This document shows positions 28,756-37,306 of a stretch of DNA of 52,053 nucleotides, in pieces. The position numbers and the translations under genes are program-made. Under the pieces are notes generated by a model. It was not told the origin of the DNA. It was given only the letters and a program-made list of their open reading frames with translations, and did no database searches. How positions within the stretch are numbered: the first letter of the stretch is position 1; each line of letters starts with the position of its first letter. Source of the DNA: Deltaproteobacteria bacterium. Its GTDB lineage: Bacteria; Myxococcota_A; UBA796; UBA2385. The stretch lies in NCBI GenBank assembly GCA_016792625.1, contig JAEUKK010000063.1, positions 1 through 52,053 of the forward strand, given 5' to 3'.

Positions 28756-30759
28756 ATGGCTGATCTCCACCGCGCGCTGCACCTGATCTGGGCTGCCCCC
28801 GAAGACCCGCTGACCGCGCTCGCCGCGGCGGCGGCGGGCCTGCCCCCTGACCAACAGGCGACCCTGCGCGGGGGCGAGGCCAAGGCGGCCCGGCGCCTTC
28901 TTGGCCGCAGCCTGAGCCTCGTGGTCGTCGATCTGCGCGCGCGGCTCGAGGTCGAGCTGCTCGGGGTCGGCGAGGGCTTGGTGCGCGGGGGCGGCGCGCT
29001 GGTCGTCATCCTCAGCGAGTCGCCCACACCCGACCCAAGCCTCGAGGTGCCGCCCTTCGGCCCGGCCCGTACGGCCCTGCACGCCCGCCTGCGCGCCGCG
29101 CTCCGCCCCGTGGCCACACCCCTGCCGGCGGTGCTCCGCGTCGCTCCGGCGCCCGCCGGGGGTGGTCCCGAGCAGGCCGCGGCGGTCGAGGCCCTGACCG
29201 CGGCGGCCCTGCAGCCGGGCGCGCGGGTGGTCTTGGTCGCAGACCGGGGGCGTGGCAAGTCGGCGGCCCTGGGCCTCGCGGTGGCCGCGGCCCGGGCGGC
29301 GCGGCCGGGGCTGCGGGTGGGGCTGACCGGCCCCAGCCCGGCGGCGGTGGCCGAGGTGCACCGTTTTGGGGGACCGGGCCTGCAGTTCATCCCGCCGGGT
29401 GAGCAGATTGATGCGCCCTACGTTGATCTGCTCCTCGTCGACGAGGCGGCCCAGCTCGGCCTGCCCCTGCTCGCGGCCCTGGCGGCGGCCCACCCGCAGG
29501 CGGCCCAGCTCTGGTCGAGCACGGCGCACGGCTACGAGGGCAGCGGGCAGGGCTTCTTGCGGCGTTTTGTGCCGGCGCTCGATGCGGCCGCGGCGGCCCG
29601 TGGTGCGCCCCCGCCGCTGCGCCTGCGCCTGCGCGCGCCGGTGCGCTGGGCGGCGGGCTGCCCGACCGAAGCCGCGGTGCGGGCCGCCCTCTGCCTCGAC
29701 GCCGCGCCTTGCGCCGATGGGGTGGCAGCCGCGCCCGGGGCGCCGCGGATACGGCTGGTGCCGCCGGCCGAGCTGGCCGCTGATTCGAGGCTGCTGCACG
29801 AGGTGATGGGCCTGCTGCGCGAGGCCCACCACCGCACGACGCCGGCCGACCTCGCGCGGCTGCTCGACGCGCCCAACCTCGAGCTCTGGGTGGCGCAGCG
29901 CGAAGACAGCGTGCTGGCGGTCAACCTGCTCGCGCTGGAGGGCGAGCTGCCCCCACCTTTGGCCGCGGCAGCGGCGGCGGGCCGGGGGCGCTTGCGTGGG
30001 CAGGCCCTGGTCGACAACCTGCTCTGCCACCTGGGCGCGCCGGTCGCGGTGGGCGGCTGGCCCTTCGTGCGCAGCCTGCGCTTGGCCGTGCACCCCGCGG
30101 CCCGGCGCCGGGGCCTCGCCGCGGCCCTGGTCGAGGCCACCCACGCCGCTCACCCGAACCGGGTCTTTGGCACGCTGTTCTCGGCGAGCCCCGAGCTGCT
30201 GCGGCTGCGGGCGCGCTGGGGCTACCACCTGGTGCGGGTCGGCGCCACGCCGAGCGCCCAGGCCGGCGCCCCCTCGGCCTTGATGCTGCGCCCGGCGCGC
30301 GACGCTGCGAGTGTTCCGGGCGGCCCCTCTGCCGAGGCGGTGCGTGGCCTAGTCGATGGCCTCGCGCGCCGCCTCGCCCGTGACCTGCCGGTGCTCTTGC
30401 CTCTGGCCCGGGCGGAGTGCGGGGCCCCCTTCGACCCCGACCTCGACGCGGCGCTGCGGGCTGCGCTGCCGCCGGCCACGCCGCTGGGCGCCGATGAGCG
30501 AGATCAGCTGCTGGACCTCGTGCTCGACGGCCCCGCGCCGATGGACAGCGCGGCGGCCGCCGTGGAGGCCTGCCTGCCCTTCGCGCCGATGGGGCCCGAG
30601 GCCCCGCGGGGGGCCCGGGCCTTGCGCCTGCGCTTTGGCGAGGGCTGGTCGTGGGCGCAGGTGCATGATCTTATGGGCGGCAGCCTGCCCGCGCTGCAGC
30701 GTGAGGCCAAGGCCGCCCTGCGGGCCGCGCGGGCGGCGGCCCAGGCGGCGGGCCGCTAA
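28756..30759 (+). CDS. tmcA: tRNA(Met) cytidine acetyltransferase TmcA
   Basis: 667 aa, close to the 671 of the E. coli enzyme. TmcA forms N4-acetylcytidine at the wobble position of elongator tRNA(Met), using acetyl-CoA and ATP or GTP. An N-terminal domain is followed by the helicase-like ATPase, with LVADRGRGKSAAL (Lys168), LLLVDEAAQ (DE at 229-230) and HGYEGSGQGFLRRF, a TmcA hallmark, then PVRWAAGCPTEA. The GNAT domain follows, with LAVHPAARRRGLAAALVE from about 443 as motif A, then a helical tRNA-binding tail. The start ATG has only a weak ribosome site. Confidence 0.93.
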   Translation: MADLHRALHLIWAAPEDPLTALAAAAAGLPPDQQATLRGGEAKAARRLLGRSLSLVVVDLRARLEVELLGVGEGLVRGGGALVVILSESPTPDPSLEVPPFGPARTALHARLRAALRPVATPLPAVLRVAPAPAGGGPEQAAAVEALTAAALQPGARVVLVADRGRGKSAALGLAVAAARAARPGLRVGLTGPSPAAVAEVHRFGGPGLQFIPPGEQIDAPYVDLLLVDEAAQLGLPLLAALAAAHPQAAQLWSSTAHGYEGSGQGFLRRFVPALDAAAAARGAPPPLRLRLRAPVRWAAGCPTEAAVRAALCLDAAPCADGVAAAPGAPRIRLVPPAELAADSRLLHEVMGLLREAHHRTTPADLARLLDAPNLELWVAQREDSVLAVNLLALEGELPPPLAAAAAAGRGRLRGQALVDNLLCHLGAPVAVGGWPFVRSLRLAVHPAARRRGLAAALVEATHAAHPNRVFGTLFSASPELLRLRARWGYHLVRVGATPSAQAGAPSALMLRPARDAASVPGGPSAEAVRGLVDGLARRLARDLPVLLPLARAECGAPFDPDLDAALRAALPPATPLGADERDQLLDLVLDGPAPMDSAAAAVEACLPFAPMGPEAPRGARALRLRFGEGWSWAQVHDLMGGSLPALQREAKAALRAARAAAQAAGR

Positions 30760-30770
30760 TTCTGCGGCCG

Positions 30771-30827
30771 ACAGACCCCTGCCGTGCGCGCTGCGGATAG
30801 ACCCCCAAACTGCCCGCGGACAGACCC
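30771..30827 (-). repeat. left GGGGTCTGT-type repeat cluster beside the biotin genes
   Basis: Three copies of ACAGACCC or ATAGACCC at 30771, 30797 and 30820 lie in the 79-base convergent gap between tmcA and bioA. The block 30793-30827 matches, in reverse complement, the block at about 36244-36284 on the other side of the biotin genes, including the spacing between GGATAGAC and GCGGACAGACC. Confidence 0.6.
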
Positions 30828-30838
30828 TCCACTTAGGT

Positions 30839-32080
30839 CTATGGGGTGCCGAGCACCGCGCAGAGGGTCTCCCACAGGATCTGCATCACCCCGTCCAGCG
30901 CGTCGAGCGAGAGGCAGGCCGGGGGCATGAGATAGACCACCGAGCCGAGCGGCCGCAGATACAGGCCCCGCCGCAGCGCCTCGGCCTGGAGCGCGCGCCC
31001 GACCGGGTCGAGGTAGCCGCCACCGCCCTGCACGTCGACGGCGAAGATGCCCCCCAGCGCGCGCGGATCGGCGAGCCGGGGGTGGGCGGCGAGGCGCGCG
31101 AACCACCGGCGATAGACCCCCTCATAGGCGGCGAAGCGGGCCGGGGTCTGCTCTTGGGCCACGAGCCCGAGGCTGGCGAGGGCGGCGGCGCAGGCCAAGG
31201 GGTTCCCGGTGTAGCTGTGGCCGTGCAGGAAGGCGCTGCGCTTGTCTTCGCCGAAGAAGCTGGCGTAGATGGCCTCGCTCGCCAGGGTCAGGCCTAAGGG
31301 CAGGCTGCCGCCGGTGATCCCCTTGGACACGCACATCAGGTCGGGCGCGAGGCCGGCGTGGGCCCCCGCCCAGAGCTGCCCGGTGCGCCCCATCCCGACC
31401 GCGACCTCATCGGCGATGAGCAGGGCGCCGACCTCGCGGGTCGCCGCAGCTAGGGCGGCCAAGTCGACCCCGGGCATCATGCGCATGCCGCCGGCGCACT
31501 GCACCATCGGCTCCAAGATGACCGCCACCACGTCATCCCCGCGGGCGCGCAGGGCCGCGGCCGCCGCCGGGCCATCAAAAGGCAGCAGCTCGACGTCGAT
31601 CAACATGCCGGCGAAGGCGGCGGTGAACACGTCGCGGTCACCCACGCTCATCGCGCCCAGGGTATCGCCGTGGTATCCCCCCTGCAGGGCGACCAGGCGC
31701 TGACGCTTGGGGTCGCGGGAACGCTGGTGCTGCCAGGCCATCTTCAGCGCCACCTCGACCGCCGTGCTGCCGTCGTCTGAGAAGAAGACGTGGGCGAGGG
31801 GCGCGGGCAGCAGCGGGCGTAGGGCCTCGGTCAGCGCCACCGCGGCCGGGTGCTCGAAGTCGGCGAGGATGACCTGGTCGAGGCGCCGCGCCTGATCAGC
31901 GATGGCGGCGGCGATCTCGGGGCGGGCGTGGCCGTGCAGGTTCACCCACCATGAGCTGATGCCGTCGATGACCCGGCGGCCGTCGGCCAGCTCAAGGTGG
32001 GCCCCCTCGGCGGCGACGACCTGCCCGAGCGGGTGAAAACCGCGCAGCTGGGTGAAGGGGTGCCAGAGCCGCGGCCTCAT
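30839..32080 (-). CDS. bioA: adenosylmethionine-8-amino-7-oxononanoate aminotransferase
   Basis: 413 aa from the ATG at 32080, forming ATGA with the bioD stop. BioA converts KAPA to DAPA with PLP, using SAM as amino donor. Diagnostic segments are the N-terminal WHPFTQ, GISSWWVNLHGH, FFSDDGSTAVEVALKMAWQ, GGYHGDTLGAMSVGD, LIADEVAVGMGRTG with the PLP Asp, and CVSKGITGGSLPLG with the Schiff-base Lys. Family length is normal. Last gene of the bioB-bioF-bioD-bioA order, read leftwards. Confidence 0.96.
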   Translation of the reverse strand: MRPRLWHPFTQLRGFHPLGQVVAAEGAHLELADGRRVIDGISSWWVNLHGHARPEIAAAIADQARRLDQVILADFEHPAAVALTEALRPLLPAPLAHVFFSDDGSTAVEVALKMAWQHQRSRDPKRQRLVALQGGYHGDTLGAMSVGDRDVFTAAFAGMLIDVELLPFDGPAAAAALRARGDDVVAVILEPMVQCAGGMRMMPGVDLAALAAATREVGALLIADEVAVGMGRTGQLWAGAHAGLAPDLMCVSKGITGGSLPLGLTLASEAIYASFFGEDKRSAFLHGHSYTGNPLACAAALASLGLVAQEQTPARFAAYEGVYRRWFARLAAHPRLADPRALGGIFAVDVQGGGGYLDPVGRALQAEALRRGLYLRPLGSVVYLMPPACLSLDALDGVMQILWETLCAVLGTP

Positions 32081-32757
32081 GCGCGCGCCCCCGCCGGCGC
32101 CCAGGCGCGCGCGGCGGCCACCAGGGCGGCGAAGTCGGCGTCGCGGTCCGCCACCTGGGGCAGGCGGCAGAGCACCGGCGCTTCGCAGAGCGCCGGCAGG
32201 TCGGCCTCGTTCTCGGGGTGGGGCGGGCCGATGAGCACGAGGCCCACGAGGCGCAGGCCGTCGGCGGCGATGGCCCGTGCGGCCGTGCGGCTGTGGTGCA
32301 GCGTGCCGAGCCCGGTGCGCGCGACGAGGATGACGTCCAGGCCAAGCGTCTGGGGCAGCGCGGCCTGCATGATCCACGGCGCGCGGGCAAGGGGCACGTC
32401 CCAGCCGCCCGCGCCCTCGACCAGCAGCGGGCCGTCGGTGGGCAGCCGGAGGCCCGCGGGATCGACGCGCAGACCTTCATCTTCGGCCGCGCGGTGGGGA
32501 GAGGCGGGCCGGCGCAGGCGCCAGGCCTCGGGGAAGCTGCGGGCGCCCGAGAGGCGGGCCACGGCCTGGGCGTCGGTCTCGCCGTCGAGGCCGGCCTGCA
32601 CGGGCTTCCAATAGGCGTGCCCCCAGGCGGCGCAGATGGCGGCCGCGGCGGTGGTCTTGCCCAGATCGGTGTCGGTGCCGGCCAAGAAGAAGCGGCGGGG
32701 CGGGCCCGCGGGCGGGGGCGCGGGGTTCGGCGCGGGGTTCGACGCGGGCGCGGTCAT
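32077..32757 (-). CDS. bioD: dethiobiotin synthetase
   Basis: 226 aa from the ATG at 32757. BioD closes the ureido ring of DAPA with CO2 and ATP. The P-loop is GTDTDLGKTT (27-36, Lys34), followed by YWKPVQAGLDGETDA, RLRRPASPHRAAE and LLVEGAGGWDVPL, all standard for the family. A short Pro/Ala-rich extension precedes residue 22. A gap of about 130 GC-rich bases separates it from bioF; it overlaps bioA. Confidence 0.96.
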   Translation of the reverse strand: MTAPASNPAPNPAPPPAGPPRRFFLAGTDTDLGKTTAAAAICAAWGHAYWKPVQAGLDGETDAQAVARLSGARSFPEAWRLRRPASPHRAAEDEGLRVDPAGLRLPTDGPLLVEGAGGWDVPLARAPWIMQAALPQTLGLDVILVARTGLGTLHHSRTAARAIAADGLRLVGLVLIGPPHPENEADLPALCEAPVLCRLPQVADRDADFAALVAAARAWAPAGARA

Positions 32758-32891
32758 CGGCGCGGGCTCCAGCGGGAGGGGGCGGCGCCCGGCAAGGCGA
32801 CGGCGCGGGCGGTCTACCGGTGCGCAGGGGCCGGGCAAGCAGGGGAGGGGAGGGCCGGCCGCGGCCCCGAAGCGGGGCGTGATTGCGGGCC

Positions 32892-34031
32892 CTAAGGAGG
32901 GAGCACCTCTCGCAGATCAGCGGCCAGCGCGTCGATCTGCGCCTCGGTCAGGCCCGCGCGGAGCACGACCCGCAGGCGGCTGGTGCCCGCGGGCACCGTG
33001 GGCGGCCGCACGGCCCGCAGGTCCCAGCCCCGGGCTTGCAGGGCGGCGGCGGCGGCCATCGCCGCGTCGGGATCACCGATGTGCACGGGCACGATGTGGG
33101 CGGCGCCCCCGGCGGCCTCGGGCGGCAGGGCGGCGCGCAGGCGGTCAGCCAGGGCCAGCGGGCGGGCCCGCAGCTCGGGATCGGCCTCGACCACGTCGAT
33201 CGCCGCGAGCAGGCCCGCCGCGACCGCCGGCGGCGGCGCGGTGGAGAAGATGAAGCTGCGCGCCCGCTGCAGCAGCGCGTCGATGAAGATGGCGTCGCCG
33301 GCGACAAAACCGCCCTGGGCGCCCAGGGCCTTGCCCGCCCCGTGCAGGCTGAGCGCGACCTGGCCGCGCAGCCCTGCGGCGGCGACCAAGCCTTGCCCGG
33401 TCGGGCCAAAGAGGCCGGTGGCGTGCGCCTCGTCGACCAGCAGCGCGGCGCCGTGCTCTGCGCAGGCGGCGGCGATAGCGTGCAGGTCGGCGAGGTCACC
33501 GTCCATCGAGTAGAGGCTCTCGACCACGACCGCGCAGAGCCCGCCGGGCCCAGGTTGGGCGGTTGACAGGCCCCGTCTGAGGGCCTCGATATCCCCGTGG
33601 GGGAAGATGACCTTCTGCGCGCCGCAGAGCCGCAGGCCGTCGATCAGGCTCGCGTGGTTGAGCGCGTCGCTGAAGATGACGTCCTCGGGGCCAAAGAGCG
33701 CGCCCAGGGCCCCGAGGTTGGCCGCGCTGCCGCTGCCAAAGTAGAGCGCGGCCTCGGCCCCTTGCCAGGCGGCGAAGCGGGCCTCGAGCGCGTCAAAGAC
33801 GGGGCGGTGGCCCCCGAGCAGGCGCGAGCCCCCGCTGCCCAGCCCCTCACGCTGCAGCGCGGCGGCGGCGGCGGCGGCCACCGCGGGGTGCTTCGAGAGC
33901 CCGAGGCAGTCGTTGCTGGTCAAATCGACGCCCTGCGGCCCCGAGAGGTGGCGCTCCAAGCCCCGGGCCCGCCAGGCCGCGGACCGCGCGGCGGCGCGGG
34001 CGCGCAGGGCCGCGCTGGGGTCGGGCGGCAT
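32892..34031 (-). CDS. bioF: 8-amino-7-oxononanoate synthase
   Basis: 379 aa from the ATG at 34031, chosen for GAGG about 8 bases upstream; a TTG at 34055 overlapping the bioB stop is possible. BioF condenses pimeloyl-ACP or -CoA with alanine using PLP. Seen are LTSNDCLGLSKHP, GSGGSRLLGGH, the DEAHATGLFGPTGQG motif with the PLP Asp, HGAGKALGAQGG with the PLP Lys, and SFIFSTAPPPAVAAG. Family length is normal. No bioC or bioH is in the window. Confidence 0.96.
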   Translation of the reverse strand: MPPDPSAALRARAAARSAAWRARGLERHLSGPQGVDLTSNDCLGLSKHPAVAAAAAAALQREGLGSGGSRLLGGHRPVFDALEARFAAWQGAEAALYFGSGSAANLGALGALFGPEDVIFSDALNHASLIDGLRLCGAQKVIFPHGDIEALRRGLSTAQPGPGGLCAVVVESLYSMDGDLADLHAIAAACAEHGAALLVDEAHATGLFGPTGQGLVAAAGLRGQVALSLHGAGKALGAQGGFVAGDAIFIDALLQRARSFIFSTAPPPAVAAGLLAAIDVVEADPELRARPLALADRLRAALPPEAAGGAAHIVPVHIGDPDAAMAAAAALQARGWDLRAVRPPTVPAGTSRLRVVLRAGLTEAQIDALAADLREVLPP

Positions 34032-34051
34032 GGGCACCTCGGCGGGCGGCC

Positions 34052-35125
34052 TCAAGCGGTGGCGCAGGAGACCGGCCGGGGCTTGAGGCCGAGCTTGTCG
34101 AGCAGGGCCCGGTCGGCGTCGGGGCCGGGGTTGGGCGTGGTCAGCAGCTTGTCGCCGTAGAAGATGCTGTTGGCGCCCGCATAGAGCGCGAGCGCGCAGC
34201 CCTCTTCGCTCAGCGTGGCCCGGCCGGCGGCGAGGCGCAGGGTGGCGGCGGGCATCATCACCCGGGCCACCGCGATGACCCGCACCCAGTCGAGGGGGTC
34301 GAGGGGCGGCAGGTCGCCCATCGGGGTGCCCGGCGCGGCCACCAAACGGTTCAGCGGCACGCTCTCGGGGTGGGTGGGCAGGGTGGCCAGGGTGAGCAGC
34401 AGGCCCACCCGGTCGGCCTCGGCCTCGCCCATGCCCAAGATGCCACCGGCGCAGACCTTGACACCAGCGGCCCGCACGGTGGCCAGGGTGTTCAGGCGGT
34501 CGTCGTAGGTGCGCGTGGTCACGACGTTCTCGTAGAACTCGCGGCTGCTGTCGAGGTTGTGGTTGTAGCTGTGCAGGCCGGCCTCGGCCAAGCGGGAGAT
34601 CTGGTGCGGCTCGAGCATGCCGAGCGTCACGCAGGGCTCGAGGCCCTCGGCCTTGACCGTGGCGACCATCTCGACCACCGCGTCAAAGGCCTTGCCGTCG
34701 CGCACCTTGCGCCAAGCGGCGCCCATACAAAAGCGGCTGGCGCCCGCTGCTTTGGCGCGCCGTGCGGCCTCGGCGACGGCCCCCACCTCCATCTGGGGGG
34801 TGCTGGTCACGCTGCCTTCGTGGTGAGCGGACTGCGGGCAGTAGCCGCAATTCTCGGGGCAGCCGCCCGACTTGATGTTGGCCAGCGTGGCGAGCTGGAC
34901 CTCGTCGGCGCGGTGAAAGCGCAGGTGGATGGCGCGGGCTCGGTCGATGAGGCCAAAGAGCGGCGCGGCGAAGAGCGCCTCGACCTCGGCGCGCGACCAG
35001 TCGCTGCGCACCAGCGGGCGGCCGTCCGGGCCCAGCGGGCCGACCTCGGGCAGGGTGCTGATGTCGAGAGTGGCGTCAGACAGCGTGGTCTCGTCATGGG
35101 CGGCGGCGGGTCGCTCAGCGTGCAT
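34052..35125 (-). CDS. bioB: biotin synthase (radical SAM)
   Basis: 357 aa from the ATG at 35125 with GAGG about 8 bases before it. BioB inserts sulphur into dethiobiotin. The radical-SAM cluster motif is CPENCGYC, Cys89, Cys93 and Cys96. Also seen are YNHNLDSSREFYENVVTTR, GGILGMGE and the YAGANSIFYGDKLLTT segment near the end. The N-terminus has about 40 extra residues compared with the core family. First gene of the biotin operon; no BirA-type operator is obvious upstream, where a diverged copy of the dispersed repeat lies. Confidence 0.97.
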   Translation of the reverse strand: MHAERPAAAHDETTLSDATLDISTLPEVGPLGPDGRPLVRSDWSRAEVEALFAAPLFGLIDRARAIHLRFHRADEVQLATLANIKSGGCPENCGYCPQSAHHEGSVTSTPQMEVGAVAEAARRAKAAGASRFCMGAAWRKVRDGKAFDAVVEMVATVKAEGLEPCVTLGMLEPHQISRLAEAGLHSYNHNLDSSREFYENVVTTRTYDDRLNTLATVRAAGVKVCAGGILGMGEAEADRVGLLLTLATLPTHPESVPLNRLVAAPGTPMGDLPPLDPLDWVRVIAVARVMMPAATLRLAAGRATLSEEGCALALYAGANSIFYGDKLLTTPNPGPDADRALLDKLGLKPRPVSCATA

Positions 35126-35185
35126 GGGCACCTCGGGCGCGGGTTATCGCGGGCGCGCGCGCCTGTCTGCCACGCGGGCCGGCCC

Positions 35186-35330
35186 GCGCGAGGCGCCCCG
35201 CCGGCGGCCGCAGGCCGGCCGCGCAGCGGCGGAGCGGGCCCGACGCGGACCTTGGCCGCGGCGGGTTGGCCCGCGACCCGGGCGGGGGGCCGACCCGGAG
35301 CGCAGCGCAGGGGCGCGCCCAGAGGCCCAT
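35186..35330 (-). repeat. degenerate copy of the dispersed GC-rich repeat
   Basis: Lies in the 245-base gap between divergent bioB and the PF10118 gene. In the orientation of the copies at 50732 and 51912 it shows the block order GCCGCAGGCCGG, GGGCCCGACGCGG, then GGAGCGCAGCGCAGGGGCG at the right end. Similarity is patchy. Confidence 0.45.
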
Positions 35331-35370
35331 GCTTGCGCCCCCCGGGCTACGCTCGCGCGTGGAGGTGCCG

Positions 35371-36183
35371 ATGCCCGCCGCGTTCCCGGTCCGCAGCCCG
35401 CGCTTTGACTTCTCGGCCACCCCGCGCTGGTGGCACGTCGACAGCCGCTTCGCGACGGCGATGGCCAACGGCATGAACTTCGTGTTCCCGGCCGGCGAGC
35501 GCTTCTTTATCCGCTCGGTGCGCCACTTCCTCGACCAGGTTGATGATCCCGAGCTCAGGGCCCGCGCGGCGGCCTTCATCGGCCAAGAGGCCCAGCACCA
35601 GCGCGGCCACCTCGCCGCCTTCGCGGCCCTTGAAGCGCAAGGTTATGAGATTCGCAGCTTCCTCGCCAGCTACGAGCGCCAAGCCTACGAGATCATCGAG
35701 CCCCGCGTGCCTCCGACCCTGTGCCTGGCCACGACCGCGGCGCTCGAGCACTTCACCGCCACCTTCGCCGAGCTGGCCCTCGACACCGAGCTGCTCGAAG
35801 ACTCCGACCCCGCGATGCGCGATCTCTTGCGCTGGCACGCGGCAGAAGAGATTGAGCACCGCGCCGTCGCCTTTGACGTGCTGGGCGTCGTTGACGGCCG
35901 TCTTCGCGTGCGCGCCGCCGGTTTTGCCATGGCGCTCGGCGTGCTCACCCTGTTCTGGGCCCAAGGGGTGCGCCACCTGCTGCGCCAAGACCCAAAGCCG
36001 CACGGCTACGTCGATCCCGCGCGGGCGCGCATGCGGGCCTACTGGCGCCAGCACGGGCAGCGCTTCCTCTCGCGCCTGCTGATGTACCTGCGGCGCGGCT
36101 TTCACCCCGATCAGCTCGGCAGCGACGCCCTGGCGGCGGCGCACATCGCCAAAATGCAAGAAGCGGGCCTGCTCGCGGCTTGA
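35371..36183 (+). CDS. PF10118-type putative metal-dependent protein (ferritin-like helices)
   Basis: 270 aa; ATG at 35371 with GGAGG about 8 bases upstream. The family (annotated 'metal-dependent hydrolase') is recognised by FVFPAGERFFIRSVR, FIGQEAQHQRGH, ALEHFTATFAELAL and WHAAEEIEHRAVAFDV. The repeated E-x-x-H pairs on helices are the pattern of a di-metal four-helix bundle. A hydrophobic stretch, GFAMALGVLTLFWAQGV, may touch the membrane. The reaction is unknown. Divergent from bioB. Confidence 0.75.
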   Translation: MPAAFPVRSPRFDFSATPRWWHVDSRFATAMANGMNFVFPAGERFFIRSVRHFLDQVDDPELRARAAAFIGQEAQHQRGHLAAFAALEAQGYEIRSFLASYERQAYEIIEPRVPPTLCLATTAALEHFTATFAELALDTELLEDSDPAMRDLLRWHAAEEIEHRAVAFDVLGVVDGRLRVRAAGFAMALGVLTLFWAQGVRHLLRQDPKPHGYVDPARARMRAYWRQHGQRFLSRLLMYLRRGFHPDQLGSDALAAAHIAKMQEAGLLAA

Positions 36184-36191
36184 GCGGCGGC

Positions 36192-36277
36192 GGGGTCTGT
36201 TGGCGGGGTCTGTTGGCGGGGTCTGTTCGCTCGGGCTGCTTGGGGGGTCTGTCCGCGCGGAGAAGTTGGGGGTCTGT
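36192..36277 (+). repeat. right GGGGTCTGT repeat cluster beside the biotin genes
   Basis: Five copies of GGGGTCTGT start at 36192, 36205, 36218, 36244 and 36269. The first three are spaced exactly 13 bases apart (GGGGTCTGTTGGC units). They lie in the 136-base convergent gap between the PF10118 gene and the Cys-rich lipoprotein gene. The last two, with GTCCGCGCGG and GTCTATCCGGC, form the inverted counterpart of the cluster at 30793-30827. Confidence 0.65.
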
Positions 36278-36319
36278 CTATCCGGCGCGGTTCGCCCGCC
36301 TATCGGGCCCGCCGCCCGC

Positions 36320-37054
36320 TCAGGGGCGGCAGTCGGCCTCGCAGACCTGGGTGGTGCCCTCGAAGCAGGCCGCCTCGCCCCGCTGACACGTGGGGTTGTA
36401 GGCCGTCATCGCGGTGCCGGTCGAGTCGTAGGCGCAGCAGAGCTCGGTGCCCCAGCCCTCACAAGCGGCGGTCGGCGCGCAGCAGGTGGCGCTCGGGCCC
36501 CACTCGGCCGAACAGCCGCCATCATCCTGCACAAGCCAGCCTTTGGCTTGCAAGCAGCCGCCCACCGGCGCGCAGGTGCCGCCGAGCGCGGCGCAGGTCT
36601 CTCCCTCGGGCGCGGGGATGTTCGGGACGCAGCAGGCGGCGCCCCCGCCGTCAAAGGCGCAGCCGCCCAGATCGACCACGCTGCCCGTGCACATGTCGTC
36701 GGACCACACACAGACCCCGCCCGCGTCGGCGCAGCCTGAGGCGTCGGCCGGAGCCGCGGCGTCGCCGTCGACGTCGACACACTCGCCGTCGGTCCCACCG
36801 TCGGCTCCGTCTGTGCCGCCGTCTGCTCCGCCGTCCGTGCCATCGGTGCCGTCGGTGCCGTCTGTGCCGTCTGTGCCGTCTGTGCCGTCGGCCCCATCCG
36901 TCGCGCCGTCCGTGCCATCTGCCGCGTCACCACCGCCGTCGGTGAAGCCGTCATCGCCGCCGCCGCTCCTCTCTTTGTCGCCAGCGCAGGCCACGGCGAG
37001 GGCCAGCCAGAGGGTGGAGAGGGGCAGGGCGCGGGCAGCAGACAGCGACGGCAT
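36320..37054 (-). CDS. Cys-rich lipoprotein-like protein with a TDG-repeat linker
   Basis: 244 aa. The signal peptide LPLSTLWLALAVACAGD ends with a Cys at residue 23 fitting a relaxed lipobox, so it is probably an outer-membrane or surface lipoprotein. Residues ~30-90 are an Asp/Gly/Thr linker with tandem GTD units. Residues ~91-244 hold 16 or more Cys, spaced like repeated small disulphide modules (GGCAFDGGGAACC, ATCCAPTAACEG, ELCCAYDS). Such proteins are common in myxobacteria-like genomes; function unknown. No clear ribosome site. Confidence 0.7.
   Translation of the reverse strand: MPSLSAARALPLSTLWLALAVACAGDKERSGGGDDGFTDGGGDAADGTDGATDGADGTDGTDGTDGTDGTDGTDGGADGGTDGADGGTDGECVDVDGDAAAPADASGCADAGGVCVWSDDMCTGSVVDLGGCAFDGGGAACCVPNIPAPEGETCAALGGTCAPVGGCLQAKGWLVQDDGGCSAEWGPSATCCAPTAACEGWGTELCCAYDSTGTAMTAYNPTCQRGEAACFEGTTQVCEADCRP
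36843..36887 (-). repeat. in-frame 9-bp minisatellite inside the lipoprotein gene
   Basis: Five consecutive 9-base units (two TCGGTGCCG, then three TCTGTGCCG on the plus strand) encode the Gly-Thr-Asp-type repeat of the lipoprotein linker. Because 9 is a multiple of three, gain or loss of units changes linker length without breaking the frame. Confidence 0.75.
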
Positions 37055-37150
37055 GGGGGGACCTCCGCCGGCAGGGTAGCCGATCTGGGCGCCCGGCGGG
37101 CCTGCGGGGGCGCAGGTTCAGGGCGGGGCCGCAGGTGGGCAGGCCGCGAT

Positions 37151-37305
37151 GGGCGCCCCCTCCGCTGCGCTGCGGGCCGTGCCCCCGCCCGGGTTCGCCG
37201 GGTCCCCGGTCCGGGCCGCGGCCTGCGGCCGGGTCCCGTCCCGCCCGGCTCCGTCGGGCGATGCCCGACCGGCCTGCGGCCGCCGTCTGGGGGCGCTGGC
37301 GCGGG
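37151..37305 (+). repeat. dispersed 155-bp GC-rich repeat, good copy
   Basis: Runs from GGGCGCCCCCTCCGCTGCG to CTGGCGCGGG and differs from the copy at 38922-39076 by only a handful of bases, with the same length. Internal short inverted repeats (GCGGCCTGCGGCCG, GTCGGGCGATGCCCGAC) would fold as hairpins. It sits in the gap between the lipoprotein start and the AbiEii-like toxin stop. Confidence 0.85.
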
Positions 37306-37306
37306 T

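Noticed and set aside
36192..36277. CRISPR-like array in the GGGGTCTGT repeats
   Set aside because: Repeat units are only 9-13 bases with no unique spacers of regular length and no cas genes nearby.
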